Translations under genes and position numbers: made by a program
Shown here: positions 1-11,775 of the stretch, piece after piece
How positions within the stretch are numbered: the stretch's first letter is position 1
Layout of the letters: each line of letters starts with the position of its first letter
Notes under the pieces: generated by a model
What the model was told of the DNA's origin: nothing
Seen by the model: the letters and a program-made list of their open reading frames with translations, nothing else
Database searches by the model: none
Origin: Thuidium tamariscinum
Taxonomy: Eukaryota > Streptophyta > Bryopsida > Hypnales > Thuidiaceae
Direction of reading: 5' to 3'
NCBI GenBank assembly: GCA_947034885.2
Contig: OX344754.2
Span: 11,453,501-11,517,500, forward strand
DNA: 64,000 nt

Positions 1-336
1 CTACAGGAATCGGAACTTCCTTGAAAACGAAATGCACGATTACAACCCATAAAATGAGTTCATTAAAATGGGGTGATTCAAAATGCTAAGACTGTGGATT
101 TCAAGCTCGAAAACCACTGTAGATTCAAGATTTGAAACTGCCAGTTTCAAGAGAAAATCGATCCGGCCATGCGTTTATGAGGTTCATATTCTGCATTCCC
201 ATAGCTTGCTCACTCACAATTCAAAGCAATTGCTCTTTAATAAACATCACGATCGAATGGCTCTGAACACATCGACGACATGCATTGACAGTGATCGATC
301 GAACGTGCAGTACGAAAGGCAGTGAGCTAGATCGAA
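1..336. other. Gene-free flank of a small ORF
   Basis: I see no supportable gene here. The plus-strand open frame at 83-325 has no recognisable motif. The sequence is of mixed composition with GATCGATCG runs near 292-302. It lies just downstream of the minus-strand ORF that stops at 337, so it could hold that gene's 3' UTR. Confidence 0.4.
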
Positions 337-516
337 CTAATTACCCGTAGCATGCCTGTTCTGCAGTCGCTGACTCTCGAACTCCTTCCTGTAGTCCGCC
401 ATAGACTTGACGTCGATCATGACTCCTTTCGAAGCTTCCGTATGTGAAGTTCCTTCGCCACCCCTCAGCCTTACTTCCGATTCCACACCCTTGGAACGTT
501 TCCATTCCAACCCCAT
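337..516 (-). CDS. Small basic/acidic ORF, possible C-terminal exon of an unknown protein
   Basis: This minus-strand open frame runs from an ATG at 514-516 to a TAG at 337-339 and encodes 59 residues. The frame stays open about 40 bases further upstream, to a TGA, so it may be a last exon rather than a complete gene. The peptide begins MGLEWKRSKG, contains the charged stretch DVKSMADYRKEFESQR, which could form an amphipathic helix, and ends RLQNRHATGN. I do not recognise a family. The local base composition is gene-like and clearly richer in G and C than the repeat DNA beyond 2 kb. No signal peptide or membrane segment is visible. It could also be a chance ORF. Confidence 0.35.
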   Translation of the reverse strand: MGLEWKRSKGVESEVRLRGGEGTSHTEASKGVMIDVKSMADYRKEFESQRLQNRHATGN

Positions 517-1084
517 CTCGATCGACTCACTTGTCGCAACGACAATAACCGATCAACACCACCGGGCAATACGTACGTAACCAAGTTTGAATTGGTTCTC
601 TTACTTCTCTTTTCTAGCTCTCGGTCGTCGATAATTAAGCAAGTGCAGCGAGTCGATCGAGTTGAACAACGCAAGCTAGCTAGCGCAGCTACGACTGTTC
701 CTGATGATCTGAGCTCAAATGAAAGATGCTAGCGCGCGAGGGATCGACGTTGCTATTAAGTAACTGCTGCAACGAAAGGTCGGCTTAACTTGCCTTGGAA
801 TCCAAATGGTTGCACAACGGAATTGTGAAGCAAGATTAAATTGTCACTGCAGGCATTCGGATGCTTGTGAATTGAAAGTACTGAATTGAGGACTGAGGAG
901 CAAGGCTAGGCTATTAATAGTAAGTTCGTGGAGCCCAGGTCGTGACGCTTTGTCTGCATGACGCGGGTACCGAGGTATTACAGTACCGACTTTTGGAATT
1001 GAAGTTCGGACTCGTTTTGGGGGTCGAAGGCTACAAGCACTGCTACTCTACCGCGAGGCTCGCTCTTCCGTAGGCGAATGGGGA
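517..1084. other. Gene-like composition, no gene resolved
   Basis: This stretch has mixed composition with repeated GATCG and CTAGC words (for example 646-730). Such words also occur around the GARP gene in this window. If the ORF at 337-516 is a last exon, earlier exons would lie here, but I could not connect any open segments with splice sites. The minus-strand ORF at 471-674 has no recognisable motif. Confidence 0.35.
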
Positions 1085-1612
1085 CTTGGGAATCATTGTC
1101 CTTTCTGTGGAGAGCCAATAGAGTGAACCCCTCACCGCCTGAAGTTTCTCAGAATACACTAAAAAGGGATGAAATTCTATGGGGAGCAAATAGAGTTAAC
1201 CCCAAACTGCCTGAAGTTTCTCAGAATACACCGAAAAGGGATGAAATTTTGTGGAGAGCCAATAGAGTTAACCCCAAACCGCCTAGAGTTTCTCAGAATA
1301 CACTGAAAAAGGGATGAAATTATGTGGAGAGCCAATAGAGTTAACCCCAAACCGCCTGAAGTTTCTCAGAATACACTGAAAAGGGATGAAATTCTGTGCA
1401 GAGCCAATAGAGTTAACCCCAAACTGCCTGAAGTTTTTCAGAATACACTAAAAAGGGATGAAATTCTGTGGAGAGCCAATAGAGTTAACCCCAAACCACC
1501 TGAAGTTTCTTAGAATACACTGAAAAGGGATGAAATTTTGTAGAGAGCCGATAGAGTTAACCCCAAACTGCCTGAAGTTTCTTAGAATACACTGAAACAA
1601 GGGTGAAATTTT
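1085..1612. repeat. 72-bp minisatellite, about seven units
   Basis: A tandem array of seven near-identical units. The AGCC/AGCA word of successive units starts at 1113, 1185, 1257, 1330, 1402, 1474 and 1546, so spacing is 72 bp except for one 73-bp step caused by an extra A near 1311. Because 72 is a multiple of three, the plus strand reads as a 24-residue repeat containing RANRVNPKPPEVSQNTLKRD. The frame breaks at the extra A and later at a TAG in the sixth unit. The simplest reading is a non-coding minisatellite. A repeat-protein exon that has decayed is possible but unsupported. Confidence 0.9.
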
Positions 1613-1831
1613 TTCCTTTAGTGGTCAGTGGTGAGGGGTTAATCATAAAATTGGTGTTGTGTTTGTGAATAGGTGTCAGAGGAAGGTAGAACTAAGGATA
1701 ATAGAAAACAAACACATCACCAAAATCCATTAGACTTCATGAATATTGGTGCTCCAAAGAGTTTCATCTTGTCTTTTTTCCCAATTCTAACTCATAGTCC
1801 CACATTGCTATCACTTTATGTCAATTATCTC

Positions 1832-2122
1832 CTTGGTTGTCATATCGGACGGAATACCACTATTCACGGACAGAATCGGACGAGTTAGGGCTCACCGGCT
1901 GTGAACTTCAAACGGTTGTAACTTTTGCAAAAAGTCTTCAAATCCGGTAAATAAGATGTTTTTTGGCATCTACAGAAAATGTAGATGCCAAAAAACATCT
2001 TATTTACCGGATTTGAAGACTTTTTGAAGAAGTTACAGCCATTTGAAGTTCGCAGCCGGTCAGCCCTAACTCGTCCGATTCTGTCCGTGAACAGTGATAT
2101 TCCGTCCGATATGACAACCCTG
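1832..2122. mobile_element. Foldback MITE, hAT-like, with 8-bp target duplication
   Basis: Two 140-base arms, 1835-1974 and 1980-2119, are near-perfect reverse complements separated by five bases, so the element can fold into one long hairpin. It is flanked by the direct repeat ATTATCTC at 1824-1831 and 2123-2130. An 8-bp duplication together with an end reading CAGGGTTGTCAT (right end, inverted) fits the hAT superfamily. The left end reads CTTGGTTGTCAT, with two mismatches. It has no transposase and is therefore non-autonomous. Its interior is richer in G and C than the flanks, with CGGACGAG and CGGACGGAAT words in both arms. Confidence 0.85.
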
Positions 2123-2130
2123 ATTATCTC

Positions 2131-2371
2131 TAATGATTGTGGTCTCTTGAATTTTCCTTAATTTTAGTGTGCAAAACACTATACAAAGTTACAAAAATTG
2201 TACTATTTTGAATTATCACATAGGTTGAAACTATGATTATATTGTACCAATTTTCACAAAATAGAATTTTATGGTAGTTTTTATTTTTCAAGCAATGCTA
2301 ATTTTCTTCCCATATTAATAAGATGAATGAGGAAATTCTTGTAGCCCTTTTAACAAGGAATTTAAAAATGA

Positions 2372-2440
<69 letters not shown>

Positions 2441-2759
2441 AATGAATATTTTTTGAGGACGATAATAACATTAAAAATCTAATTATATGAGTTCTTTTAA
2501 TACATGTATGATAGGCTGAGCTACCTAACTTTGGGGGCTTTTTAACAAAAATTTAATTTTAATAGGAGAAAATTTTTTGTATTAATTTTAAAAAACTATG
2601 TATAGGTATTTCAATTCTTCATATATGTATATAGTGAGTTTATTTCTAAAATATATGTAATGTTACATTTTCTACATATAATTTTCTTTTGATTTGGTCT
2701 TCATGTAACTTTTTGGTCTTTTTAATTTGATATAATTTTAACAAAGGCCATCCTCTAAG
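2131..2759. repeat. AT-rich dispersed repeat with (AT)n, related to 47155-47580
   Basis: There is no gene here. The stretch from about 2333 matches 47155 onward: both have GTAGCCCTTTTAA, then GCTACCTAACTTTG, then a GGCTTTTTAA segment. Bases 2377-2438 are an uninterrupted AT dinucleotide run of 31 units. The 47-kb copy has only a short TATGTATG-like stretch there, so the microsatellite expanded in this copy. Confidence 0.7.
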
Positions 2760-3081
2760 GGGTGATTGCAAGAAATACTTCACGTTTCTGTCTCAAAAAC
2801 AAAGTTTTGGGCGATAGGACTAGCTACACTATACAATACTACTAGTACTGCGCATCAGCACTGCACTTACAAATGTTAAGTTGTTAACCATCGGATTAAA
2901 GCGCCTGCAGATCTAGACCTTTGTGAATACTATGTAGTACTCTAGACTACTACAAAGTACTACAGAGGCCATTGGTAGCAAAAAATAGTAAAAAAGGGGG
3001 TCTATTAGCCTTTTCATGTTTAGTAATTCAAAAACAATCGAATTTTTTTTTAATTCTATTTTTCTAAATAAGATTGTTTGA

Positions 3082-3803
3082 GGGTGATTGCAAGAAACAC
3101 CTATCCTATTTTGTGTCACACTACGTGTGCTGATCTGTTTTTTGGCTATAACTTTTGTGTTTTGCCTCTGATTGACTCAAGATTTGTAAAGAAGGTACTC
3201 ATAACTATCATAAACCTTCCATAATTTTTTCATAATTTTCAAAAATAATTTACTATCCAAAAATAACCCCCAATTGGATGTCACACTTGGCAGTTTAGGG
3301 GTTTTTAGTACTATGGAGTACCTTTTTTTAATGATTTTAAGATGAAATTTGGATGAGATGGTCTTCTAATAGACTTCTAGCTTTCCAGGGAAGGATTTTT
3401 AAAAATAGTTAATTTTATGTGGTGTAGAGGTCTACAAAGTGAGCTCCCTTCTGCTTGTATTTTGAAACATATAAAATATTATTTTGGTGATTTTTTTTGT
3501 GAATGACCATCTCCATAAAGTTGTTGCAAATGGCCACTTTTCATTTTCTGAAAATATCTATTTTTACTATTTTTCCCTAATTAAAACATAAAGGTATTTA
3601 TTTTCTAGAGGTTTAGTACTTTTCAAGTTCTCTTACTTAGAGAATTTTTCTATCCATTTCCTTCGGTGAAAACCTTCATCTTAGAGGTATATACACTATT
3701 CATATTTTTAAATAAAATTTAAAATTAATTTTCTAATTTTAAAGTACTCCCGAAAAAATCAGCCAAACGCAACAAAATCGGCAGGTGTTTCTTGCAATCA
3801 CCC
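3082..3803 (+). mobile_element. GCAAGAAA-TIR element, subfamily B, copy 2, nested
   Basis: The ends read GGGTGATTGCAAGAAACACC and, inverted, the same 20 bases. The element sits inside subfamily A copy 1. Comparison with the sister copy at 51599-52378 shows the insertion point between host words ATTGT and ATATTGC/ACATTGC, with four host bases duplicated but since diverged (TTGA left, TTTC right). The interior has the subfamily B landmarks: TTTTGTGTCACAC near the left end, GGCTATAACTTTTGTG, GGGGTTTTTAGTACTATGG and ACTTAGAGAATTTTTCTA. Confidence 0.85.
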
Positions 3804-4011
3804 TTTCACATTGCAATAAAAATTCCTCTAGGAAATTTTTTCCTTCTTTATAGCCTTTATACTTATGAAGGTCACTTTGGCCCTATGTGTGCAATAGACA
3901 TGTTGCTAATTTTATAAAAACACATTGTCAATCCTTGTAATGTTAGTAGACCTCCAATTTATTCAATTTGTGGCTTCAAATTCGGATTTTTGGGTCAAAA
4001 TATATAGGACT

Positions 4012-4013
<2 letters not shown>

Positions 4014-4065
<52 letters not shown>
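4014..4065. repeat. (AC)26 microsatellite
   Basis: An uninterrupted AC dinucleotide run inside transposon copy 1. It produces a spurious Val-Cys repeat reading frame on the minus strand. Confidence 0.97.
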
Positions 4066-4066
<1 letters not shown>

Positions 4067-4290
4067 AAAATGGCCCCAAGTAGACACCCAATTGGAAGTA
4101 GGTTAAAAATAGTATACAAAAAAAATTAAAATTAAAAATATTCAACATTTAAAACTTTTGTATGCACCTTCATTCCAAATTTCAAGACAAATGAACAAAT
4201 TATGCAAAAGTTATGCACAAAAAACTATATGTTGGTGGTCAAGGGGACAAGAAATAAGGTCAATGTAGTGTTTCTTGCAATCACCCTAAG

Positions 4291-7200
4291 CCGTTTTAAT
4301 GCCGATGACCCCTATATATAATACAAGAGTTGCATACCCAGGGTAGGAGGATTTTTGTGGTTCATGTTGAATAATGGGTTCTTTGTAGGATTTGGACCAA
4401 TGACAAGAGGTTTTTCAATAACTGCTAAAATTTTTTCACCATGTTTCCACCAAAAAAAACCTCCAAAATTTCCATTTCTAATACAAGTACCAAATTTTAG
4501 AAAAAAAAAACATTTTTTAGAACCCATGTAGCTAAAGGATCTTGTAGTAAGCTAGTTTGAGAAGATTTGGAAGAAATTTCAAAAAAATTCAATGTAAGGT
4601 AGAAGGCTCAGAAATGGAGCATCTAAGGGCTGATCTGCCTTTTTCATGTAATTAAACAAACAAAAATAATTCCAGCCCATTTTTCAGAGGAAGAAAAATA
4701 GATGAGGAATCTAACACAAGTGATTTCATATTTTTTGGAGCATTTTCGAATTAGTTATGAATTTTCAAACAAAATGTGTTGTAGGTCCCTATTTATGTCC
4801 CTAGATCCTTCATGAATGGTTCACTTGCGACTTCAAAGAAAAGATGGAAAAGCAAGGAGAATGATTGGCTCTCACTATTCCCAATGCTTCCATCTTCATT
4901 TCATTCAATGAGTATAGAGGTCCATTTAAGAACTACATATTGTCCATTTCAATACCTTTTATAGGTTCCATTCTTAATGCCCGCTCTATTTTAGAGCCTC
5001 CTACCTTATAGATTGCAAGATATTAACATTTGAATTGACATAAATCCTTTATTGGCTCTACAAAAAATCGGGTAGTTGCACTTCACAAGCTCATATATCT
5101 ATGAAAAAGTGTCCAAAATGGTTGTAAGCCTTTGAATCCATTCTTCAAGGCAAGTTGGCTACATGCTTAAAAAGTTTCAAATCATTTGGAATTGTACATG
5201 TAAAGAAAAATTGTAAGTATAAAGAAGTAGAGAATGAATCAAAGCACTAAATTGGAAACAATTTATTTATGAAACTTCAAAATGCGAATTCAGACAATGG
5301 TTATAATGTTGTAATAAACAATCTTCACCCAATGTTTGTTTATTTTTTAAAGTATTGAAGATTGGGTTAAATAAAGGACTTCAAAATTTATTTTAGCATA
5401 GACATTCCATAACTACCCACAAACTAGAACTCCTTATAACTTTTGACTCATTCATCAATATGGAATGATTCGAGGCTTTTTACATATAAATAAATTTAAC
5501 TCCTAAAAGATTGTTGTCCCATTAGGGGATAAAATAAATTTTGGGGAGGTTCCTATGACCCCAATTTTTGGTGAAAGTTTCGACTCCCTCATATGATAGA
5601 AAAATTGATTAGCTTTGCGGGAACATAATTTTTATTTCAATTGGTGCCTAAGAGCAAAAGTTATTACAAAAAAAAGTCCAAAACTAAACTCAGTGGGTAG
5701 CAAAAAGAAATTTGAAAAAAAAAAAAAAAATCTAAAAGTATATATATTTTTGTCTACATTTGAAGCTTTGATTCATTCTATTTAAACTAATAATGAGAAA
5801 GTTATAGACAATATTGTATTTTAGGCACTTTTAGCATCTTCTTGAAAAAACAACTTTGATTGCTCATATCTTTCAATGAAGACATAACCTCCCATAGAAT
5901 AATTACATAATTATTCATTTGGTCATTATGGGATTTAAAAGCAATATTGATTTGTAACATTAGAGATATTTGATTTTAAATGTCTTTGAGCAAATGACAA
6001 AGATTAGTATTTTTTTATCTTCAGTCTTGCTTCTTTCACTACAAAAAACCAAGTGTCTACAATGATCATAATTTAACAATGACAACGAAATGATTGTTTT
6101 TTAGTCATTTGAGTTATTTGTAAATTCCCCCACTTTGGGCATGACTTTTTTTGAAGTTGAGAAGGCAACTATAGTTGAAGCATCAAACTTTTTTGCAAGA
6201 TACTTATGTCACATGACTTCAAAAGTGGGGACCAAACTTTTTTAGGCACCATTTTGATGGAAAAATAAGTTTCATACCCACTTTTATTTTGACTTTTTTA
6301 ACTCAACCGGCTTTTTCACAAAACTCATGGGTTTAAACCCCGGTTTAGGGTACTTTACAAATAACTCAATTGTGGTCAAGAAATGACTACTACAATACGT
6401 GTAGGTCAGTTTCGTAAATAACTTAAGAATATTTGGAACTTGGAAGTTGTTGAAATTTAGAAAATTATTTATAAGTATTTCTAAAAATTTGAAGAAATTG
6501 TTCTTGAGAAAAATTAGAAAAAGAAACACATTTAGGCATGAATAGAAAGAATCAATCCAAAATTAGGAGTGTCCTCATAAAGTGCTGAAAATTTTAAAAA
6601 TTCCTATATGCTTGCAAAAAGTATAAAATATTTCGGACTTGGCTTGCACATAGGGTGCAATCATTGTGGACAAGTTGTTTATACCCTCATTTTTGTAGTG
6701 ATTTCATGATAATGTATTATAGAGGCCTCAACCAAAGTCTTGGAGTTCCAGGCCACCTGAAGAAAATATTAAAAAAACATGCTGGGTAAGACAAATGCAC
6801 CGCTTTACCGGCATATACGGTTGCCAGCCAAGGGCACTGTGAGCCCCACATCCAAGCTGAGTCTGTGATTGGACTCATCAGTCGTCTGTTTGTGTAAAGG
6901 TATGCAGATTTTTTATTTCTTTTAAATCTTTTTATTTCTTTTAAATTTTTGAACAGAAATTGCCACAAGTCTTCACACCATTGGTGCAATTCTAGGGGGA
7001 CGGAGATTGGTAGGCTCAAAGTGATTTTTTTTACTAGTGTCCTTCCTATTGGCCTTCCTACACACGCTAGTTTTGGGAGGGAGGGACAACTATTGGATTA
7101 TCAAATTTTAATAAATTTGGGGAAATTTCGCTAGAAAAAAACAACCCTGGCTCAAATATGTCAAAGTAAGAAAAATTTTATTCAAAGAATGGCGAGTTGG

Positions 7201-7697
7201 TCACACTTGGACTTTATCAAGAGGGTGGAGTTTTTTAGCAAAGACCTCCATTTCAATAATGAGTAGGTCTCTTTTTACCGCATATTTGTCCATGCTTCTT
7301 CCCAAGTTCTTCGCGTTGACATGAGGATTTGTCAAATTCCATCTTCAAGGTCTCAAGTTTGATTGTTATTTTATTTGGTTGGGGGAAGGTGGTAGGGTAG
7401 GAGTGATGTTAGTGTTCATGCAAGAGACAATATTTTATTTGAACAATACTCATAAGCTCATGAAGCTTATAGCAAAAACCTTTAGCCCTTGTAATCATAG
7501 GGCAATCTCATCATATGTATGGCAATTTTACATAGCATTCACAAATAGGCTATAATACATAATACCCAGAATAATAGTTCAATTCAAACTTCTTTTTTAT
7601 AAATTTTGAATACTACAAAAAAACATGGCAAATTCTTCACGGTATCTTTTAGAGAGTGTATAATCCTACTTGAGCTCTAGGTGAGATCAACAAATGC
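4291..7697. repeat. AT-rich decayed repeats, no gene
   Basis: No supportable gene. Bases from about 4430 to 4580 and 5000 to 5480 are a diverged inverted copy of the interior of the element at 10754-11677. Shared words include ATGTTTCCACCAAAA, AGATTGCAAGATATTA, TGTCCAAAATGGTTG and ATAACTTTTGA. About 400 bp near 4590-4990 are extra in this copy. Bases 5560-5870 match, inverted, the 9370-9720 part of the 2-kb element at 7702-9763. The rest shows no clear structure apart from A and T runs. Confidence 0.55.
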
Positions 7698-7701
7698 TTA
7701 A

Positions 7702-9763
7702 CCTCAGAAGGACCAAAGTGCCTCTAAAGGGTAAATTTTCAATGTGTTCCAAATTTCATTGGATTCTAAGAATCTAATTGATAAAGAGATGAACATTGAA
7801 CTTTGGGTTTGATTCTAATTCCAAAGGTTGAATGCACCAAAAAAATGCCTATATGGCAATACTTTTTGAAGGTTTGACACCAAAGAAGAGGGATTTAGAG
7901 CTAAAGTTGCATTTAGCAAATGGAGATCTAATTCCAAGCCTAAACTATTGTTTTGTACATAATATAAGAAAAATAACATTACTAAATCAAAAAACATCCT
8001 AATTAGTTGATCTTATCTATTTATTATTAGATTCATTGCAAATTGTATATTCAAGTGCTTAAAATGCCCCTTCATTGGTTTTTTTGGGCTTTATTTTTAA
8101 TCTCTTATTTATACATATATATATATATATACACACACACAAAATAATACTATCCATAGAAAAGCTTTGAACTTAAAGTAAGAATGTTGGTTTTTACACT
8201 CTAAAGCTCCAAATTCTACATAAATTTTTTTTCCACCATCAAACACCTAAGAAAGTTGAGATTTGGTCTTCAATTGAAACTTGAAGAACCTTATGTTCCT
8301 TGCACTAAAAATTTGACTTGCCATTTGAATCAATGCAAAATCTAGACTAAAAGTATCACTTATTTTTGCAGAAGTAAAGATAGAGTCATAGAAGCAATTG
8401 GTATTTGTCCTATAGACTTGAAAATTTTCATTACAACTTGAAATTAATTTGACCCTATTTTCATAGTCTATCAATTTTCAAAATATAGAATGATACAAAA
8501 TTTGGTTTGCATTGTGAAATTTTAAACTATAGCATATATATCCGCATATATAGAGAGACATAGAGTAAAATTATTAGGCATGCTTAAATATAACTTGATA
8601 GGGTTTTTCCTTCACCTTTTCCTTACACAAATTAATGAAATTATGAAGAAATTATTGATTAATTTGAAAATTTTGTGATTTATAGTAGATTTATAGATGA
8701 AAGCATATAAGACTTACATTGTTTATGAGTATTGTAGGTGTTTTTGAACCAAGGGTTTTCAGAAATGCAATCACTAATTCATAGGTTCGCAAGGTGAAAG
8801 CAAGATACAACTGCTAATTATATTGCATATGGAGTTAAGTGATATATTTCTAAAATTTAAATATAAATAAAACTTCTTCCAAGAATTGTTGGCACAAAAA
8901 TAAATGACAAATTCTTATTCTTTTTGACTAAATTGCCACAATAGAAATTAATGAAAACATTTTTTTTATTATAAAAAATAATTTGTTTTAATAAATTGAT
9001 GGAATTATGAAAGTGAAATTATAAAAGAGATCTCTATGTTTAATGTGAAAAAACAAGTTTTTCAACACATTGTGGGATTGGATTATTTGACTTTGAACCT
9101 TCTTAGCTTCATTTATTTTTGCACTATAATTGAGTTTTGAGCTTTAAATCTTTAAAGTGTATAATTGACTTGAAAGTCTAGGAAAAAAAGAAGTACAAAA
9201 AAATTCAATTTTTATTCTTTAAAAAATTGTTAAATAGAAGTAGATACAAGATAGAAGGAAAATCTAAATTATCAATATTTCTAAGGTGGAATTAAAATGC
9301 ACTAATTCTGATGGTGAGATTTTTCTAGCAAAAAAAAAAATCAAGTGAATTTTTTTTTAAATTGTAAAAATTGCATTCAAAATTGAATCTTACGAGTTAT
9401 TTTCAAAAAGATGATCAAATTGCTCAAAAAACAAGATTGTCCATAACTTTCTCATAATATATCCAAGTGGATTGAATCAAAGATTTTCATGTAGATAAAA
9501 GTATAATCTATGATAAGAAATTTTTATTTTTCTTAAAATTCAAATTTTGAATTATTTTTTGCTGCCTAGTCTACTTAATTTTGAGCTTGTATATGCAAAA
9601 CTTTTGTTCGCAGGCACTAATTGAAAAAAAATTATATTCTTATCAAGATAATCAATTTTCCTATCTTCAAAAAAAGTTTCAAAGCATTAGGATAAAATTT
9701 GGTTCTATAGGTACTTGCCCAAAATTCCATTTGTCCCTCGAAGGGACAAAGGTCCTTTAGAGG
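7702..9763. mobile_element. CCCCTAAAGGAC-family TIR element, 2.06 kb, TTAA duplication
   Basis: The left end is CCTCAGAAGGACC and the right end, inverted, CCTCTAAAGGACC. Both are flanked by TTAA (7698-7701 and 9764-9767). Just inside the right TIR is a perfect hairpin at 9730-9750 (TTTGTCCCT, loop CGA, AGGGACAAA). The interior is AT-rich and has no ORF with a recognisable domain, so the element appears non-autonomous. Part of the interior (9370-9720) recurs inverted at 5560-5870. Confidence 0.65.
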
Positions 9764-9767
9764 TTAA

Positions 9768-10212
9768 TACAAATTTCAATTGTATCAAGATAATTTCTTA
9801 GAAGTTATATTCAGTTTTGTATTGGGCACACAATGTGTGACCCAAAATAGTACTTAGTATATTTTTTGATTTTGCCTCCTATCCTTTGTTTGGTTTTCAA
9901 GTCCTTCATTGTGAATTGAAGATTTGTGAAATGCTTATTTCATTTAGATTCTATACTTAGGTATTGATTTCTATTTGTACTTAATTTTTTATTATTTTAA
10001 AAATAGAAAACCTACAAAGACAAAAAACTTTTTAAGGTTTATAATAGTACACTAAAATGTCTATTGTAAATGCAATAAGAAATTATATTCACTCTCATAA
10101 TATTGTATTAGAAATTTGCATATCTATAATTAACACATCTATCATATGCTTTGTATAAAATAATGTATACACACATACAAATATATATAAATAAATATAT
10201 ATATATATAAAT

Positions 10213-10243
<31 letters not shown>

Positions 10244-10244
10244 A

Positions 10245-10279
<35 letters not shown>

Positions 10280-10753
10280 CACACACACACATACACACAA
10301 TATTTTCATATGATCATGGATTTCTTCATGTTTGAGGTCAAATCTAATCGTAGCTAAAAACCTAATGTTTTTCAAAAGCAAACCTTCTATATCCACCTCC
10401 ATCCTACTACTTTCCCAACTCCACCTACATCCTACTATGAAAATCTTCTCAATAAATATCTACAATACATTGAGTTTCTCTACAATAGAAATGCATTGAG
10501 AAATTCAAAGGACCCTTGACATTGTTATGTAGAAGGCCTTGTTTGAAATGACTATTGGGGTGAATTTGATGTTTAGAAAATCCATGATGAGACACTAACT
10601 TTTCTTTAAGGTAGGAAACACTCAAAATTGTTTTTAATCCTCGAAGGATGAAACATGCATTTTGATATTGTGTGACATCATCTACGTTGAATAAGCCAAA
10701 TATACTCATTAAAAGTCAAAGTACTAAAGAAGATCTTGCCTTTCCACCTTTAA
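9768..10753. other. AT-rich spacer with compound microsatellite
   Basis: No gene. Bases about 10170-10295 are a compound simple repeat: ATATATAA units, then a GA run (about 10259-10279), then a CA run. The three overlapping minus-strand frames here translate only to Ile-Tyr repeats and are artefacts of the microsatellite. Confidence 0.8.
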
Positions 10754-11677
10754 CCCCTAAAGGACCAATATGCCTTTTTTGGCAACATAGCGATTTTGGG
10801 CAGGTACATGTGGCTACAGATTTCCATATTTCGGAACCAAACTTTAGTAGAAGGTGTGGACAAGGAGTATCTTCAAAGCCCAACAATTTTCGTGACTTTT
10901 GACTACATGGTTGAAAAGTTATCGCATAAAACGTTGTTTGTTTCTCAACTCGGGCAGTTTGGGCAGATCTGAAAAAATCACTTTTTTTAGAAATAAAAAT
11001 TTGAAATTGGTTTTATAGATTTATATATACATGTAAATCTTTGAATCATTCCATTTGGATTAATGAATCAAAAGTTATGAAGGATTTTAGTTTGCAGATA
11101 GTTATGGATTCTCTTCTCTAAAATAAACTTTGAAGTCCTTTATTTTACTCAATTTTCAATATTTTTGAAAAAAAATAAAAACATTGGGTGTAGATTGTTT
11201 ATTACAACATTTAAACCTTTGAGATTGGAATTTTTCAATTCAATAAATAAATTGTTACCATTTTTGTATTTTGAATCATTCTCTACTTCTTTCTTCTTAC
11301 TATTTTTTTTGTACATGTTGTACAATTCCAAATGATATGAAAATTTTCAAGAATGTAGAAAACTTGAATTGGAGATGAATCCAAAGAGTTGCAACCATTT
11401 TGGACATTTTTGCATATAATTGTGACCTTCTAAAGTGCAGCTGCCCGGATTTTCGCAGTGGAAAAAAAATGATTTTTGTAACTTCAAACACTAATATCTT
11501 GCAATCTACATGGCGGAAATTCCTGAAATTCTTTCTACATCTTCCCAAACTAGTGCACTAAGAGATCTTACTGTTAGATGTGTCAAAAAATGTTTTTTTT
11601 CTGAAATTTGGTAGCTCTTCTAGAAATGATAGTTTTGGAGTAGTTTTGGTGGAAACATAATTGCGGTCCTTTAGGGG
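10754..11677. mobile_element. CCCCTAAAGGAC-family TIR element, 924 bp, TTAA duplication
   Basis: The ends read CCCCTAAAGGACC and, inverted, CCCCTAAAGGACC, flanked by TTAA at 10750-10753 and 11678-11681. A TTAA target with CCC-starting termini recalls piggyBac-type elements, but the related copy at 36152-37066 is flanked by CTAG, so strict TTAA specificity does not hold. There is no transposase ORF. The interior recurs inverted and rearranged at about 4430-5480. Confidence 0.75.
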
Positions 11678-11775
11678 TTAATACCAAGGATGAAAAGTTG
11701 CACTTATGTCCTATAAAGAAAGATTCTTTGTCATTAAAAAGAAGCCAAACATTCATGGTAATGTTCAGGGGTTAA

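Larger units (their letters stand above)
2760..4286 (+). mobile_element. GCAAGAAA-TIR element, subfamily A, copy 1 (host of a nested copy)
   Basis: The left end reads GGGTGATTGCAAGAAATACT and the right end TGTTTCTTGCAATCACCC. Both ends are flanked by TAAG (2756-2759 and 4287-4290). The total is 1527 bp, but 722 bp of this is another copy inserted at 3082-3803. Without the insert and its duplicated target the element is about 800 bp, matching the intact copy at 51599-52378. Bases 4014-4065 are an AC dinucleotide run inside the element. There is no transposase ORF. Confidence 0.85.

Noticed and set aside
3963-4148. Minus-strand ORF with a Val-Cys run
   Set aside because: It is produced by the AC dinucleotide run inside transposon copy 1.
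10095-10402. Three overlapping minus-strand ORFs
   Set aside because: They translate to Ile-Tyr and Ser-Leu repeats over the AT/GA/CA compound microsatellite.
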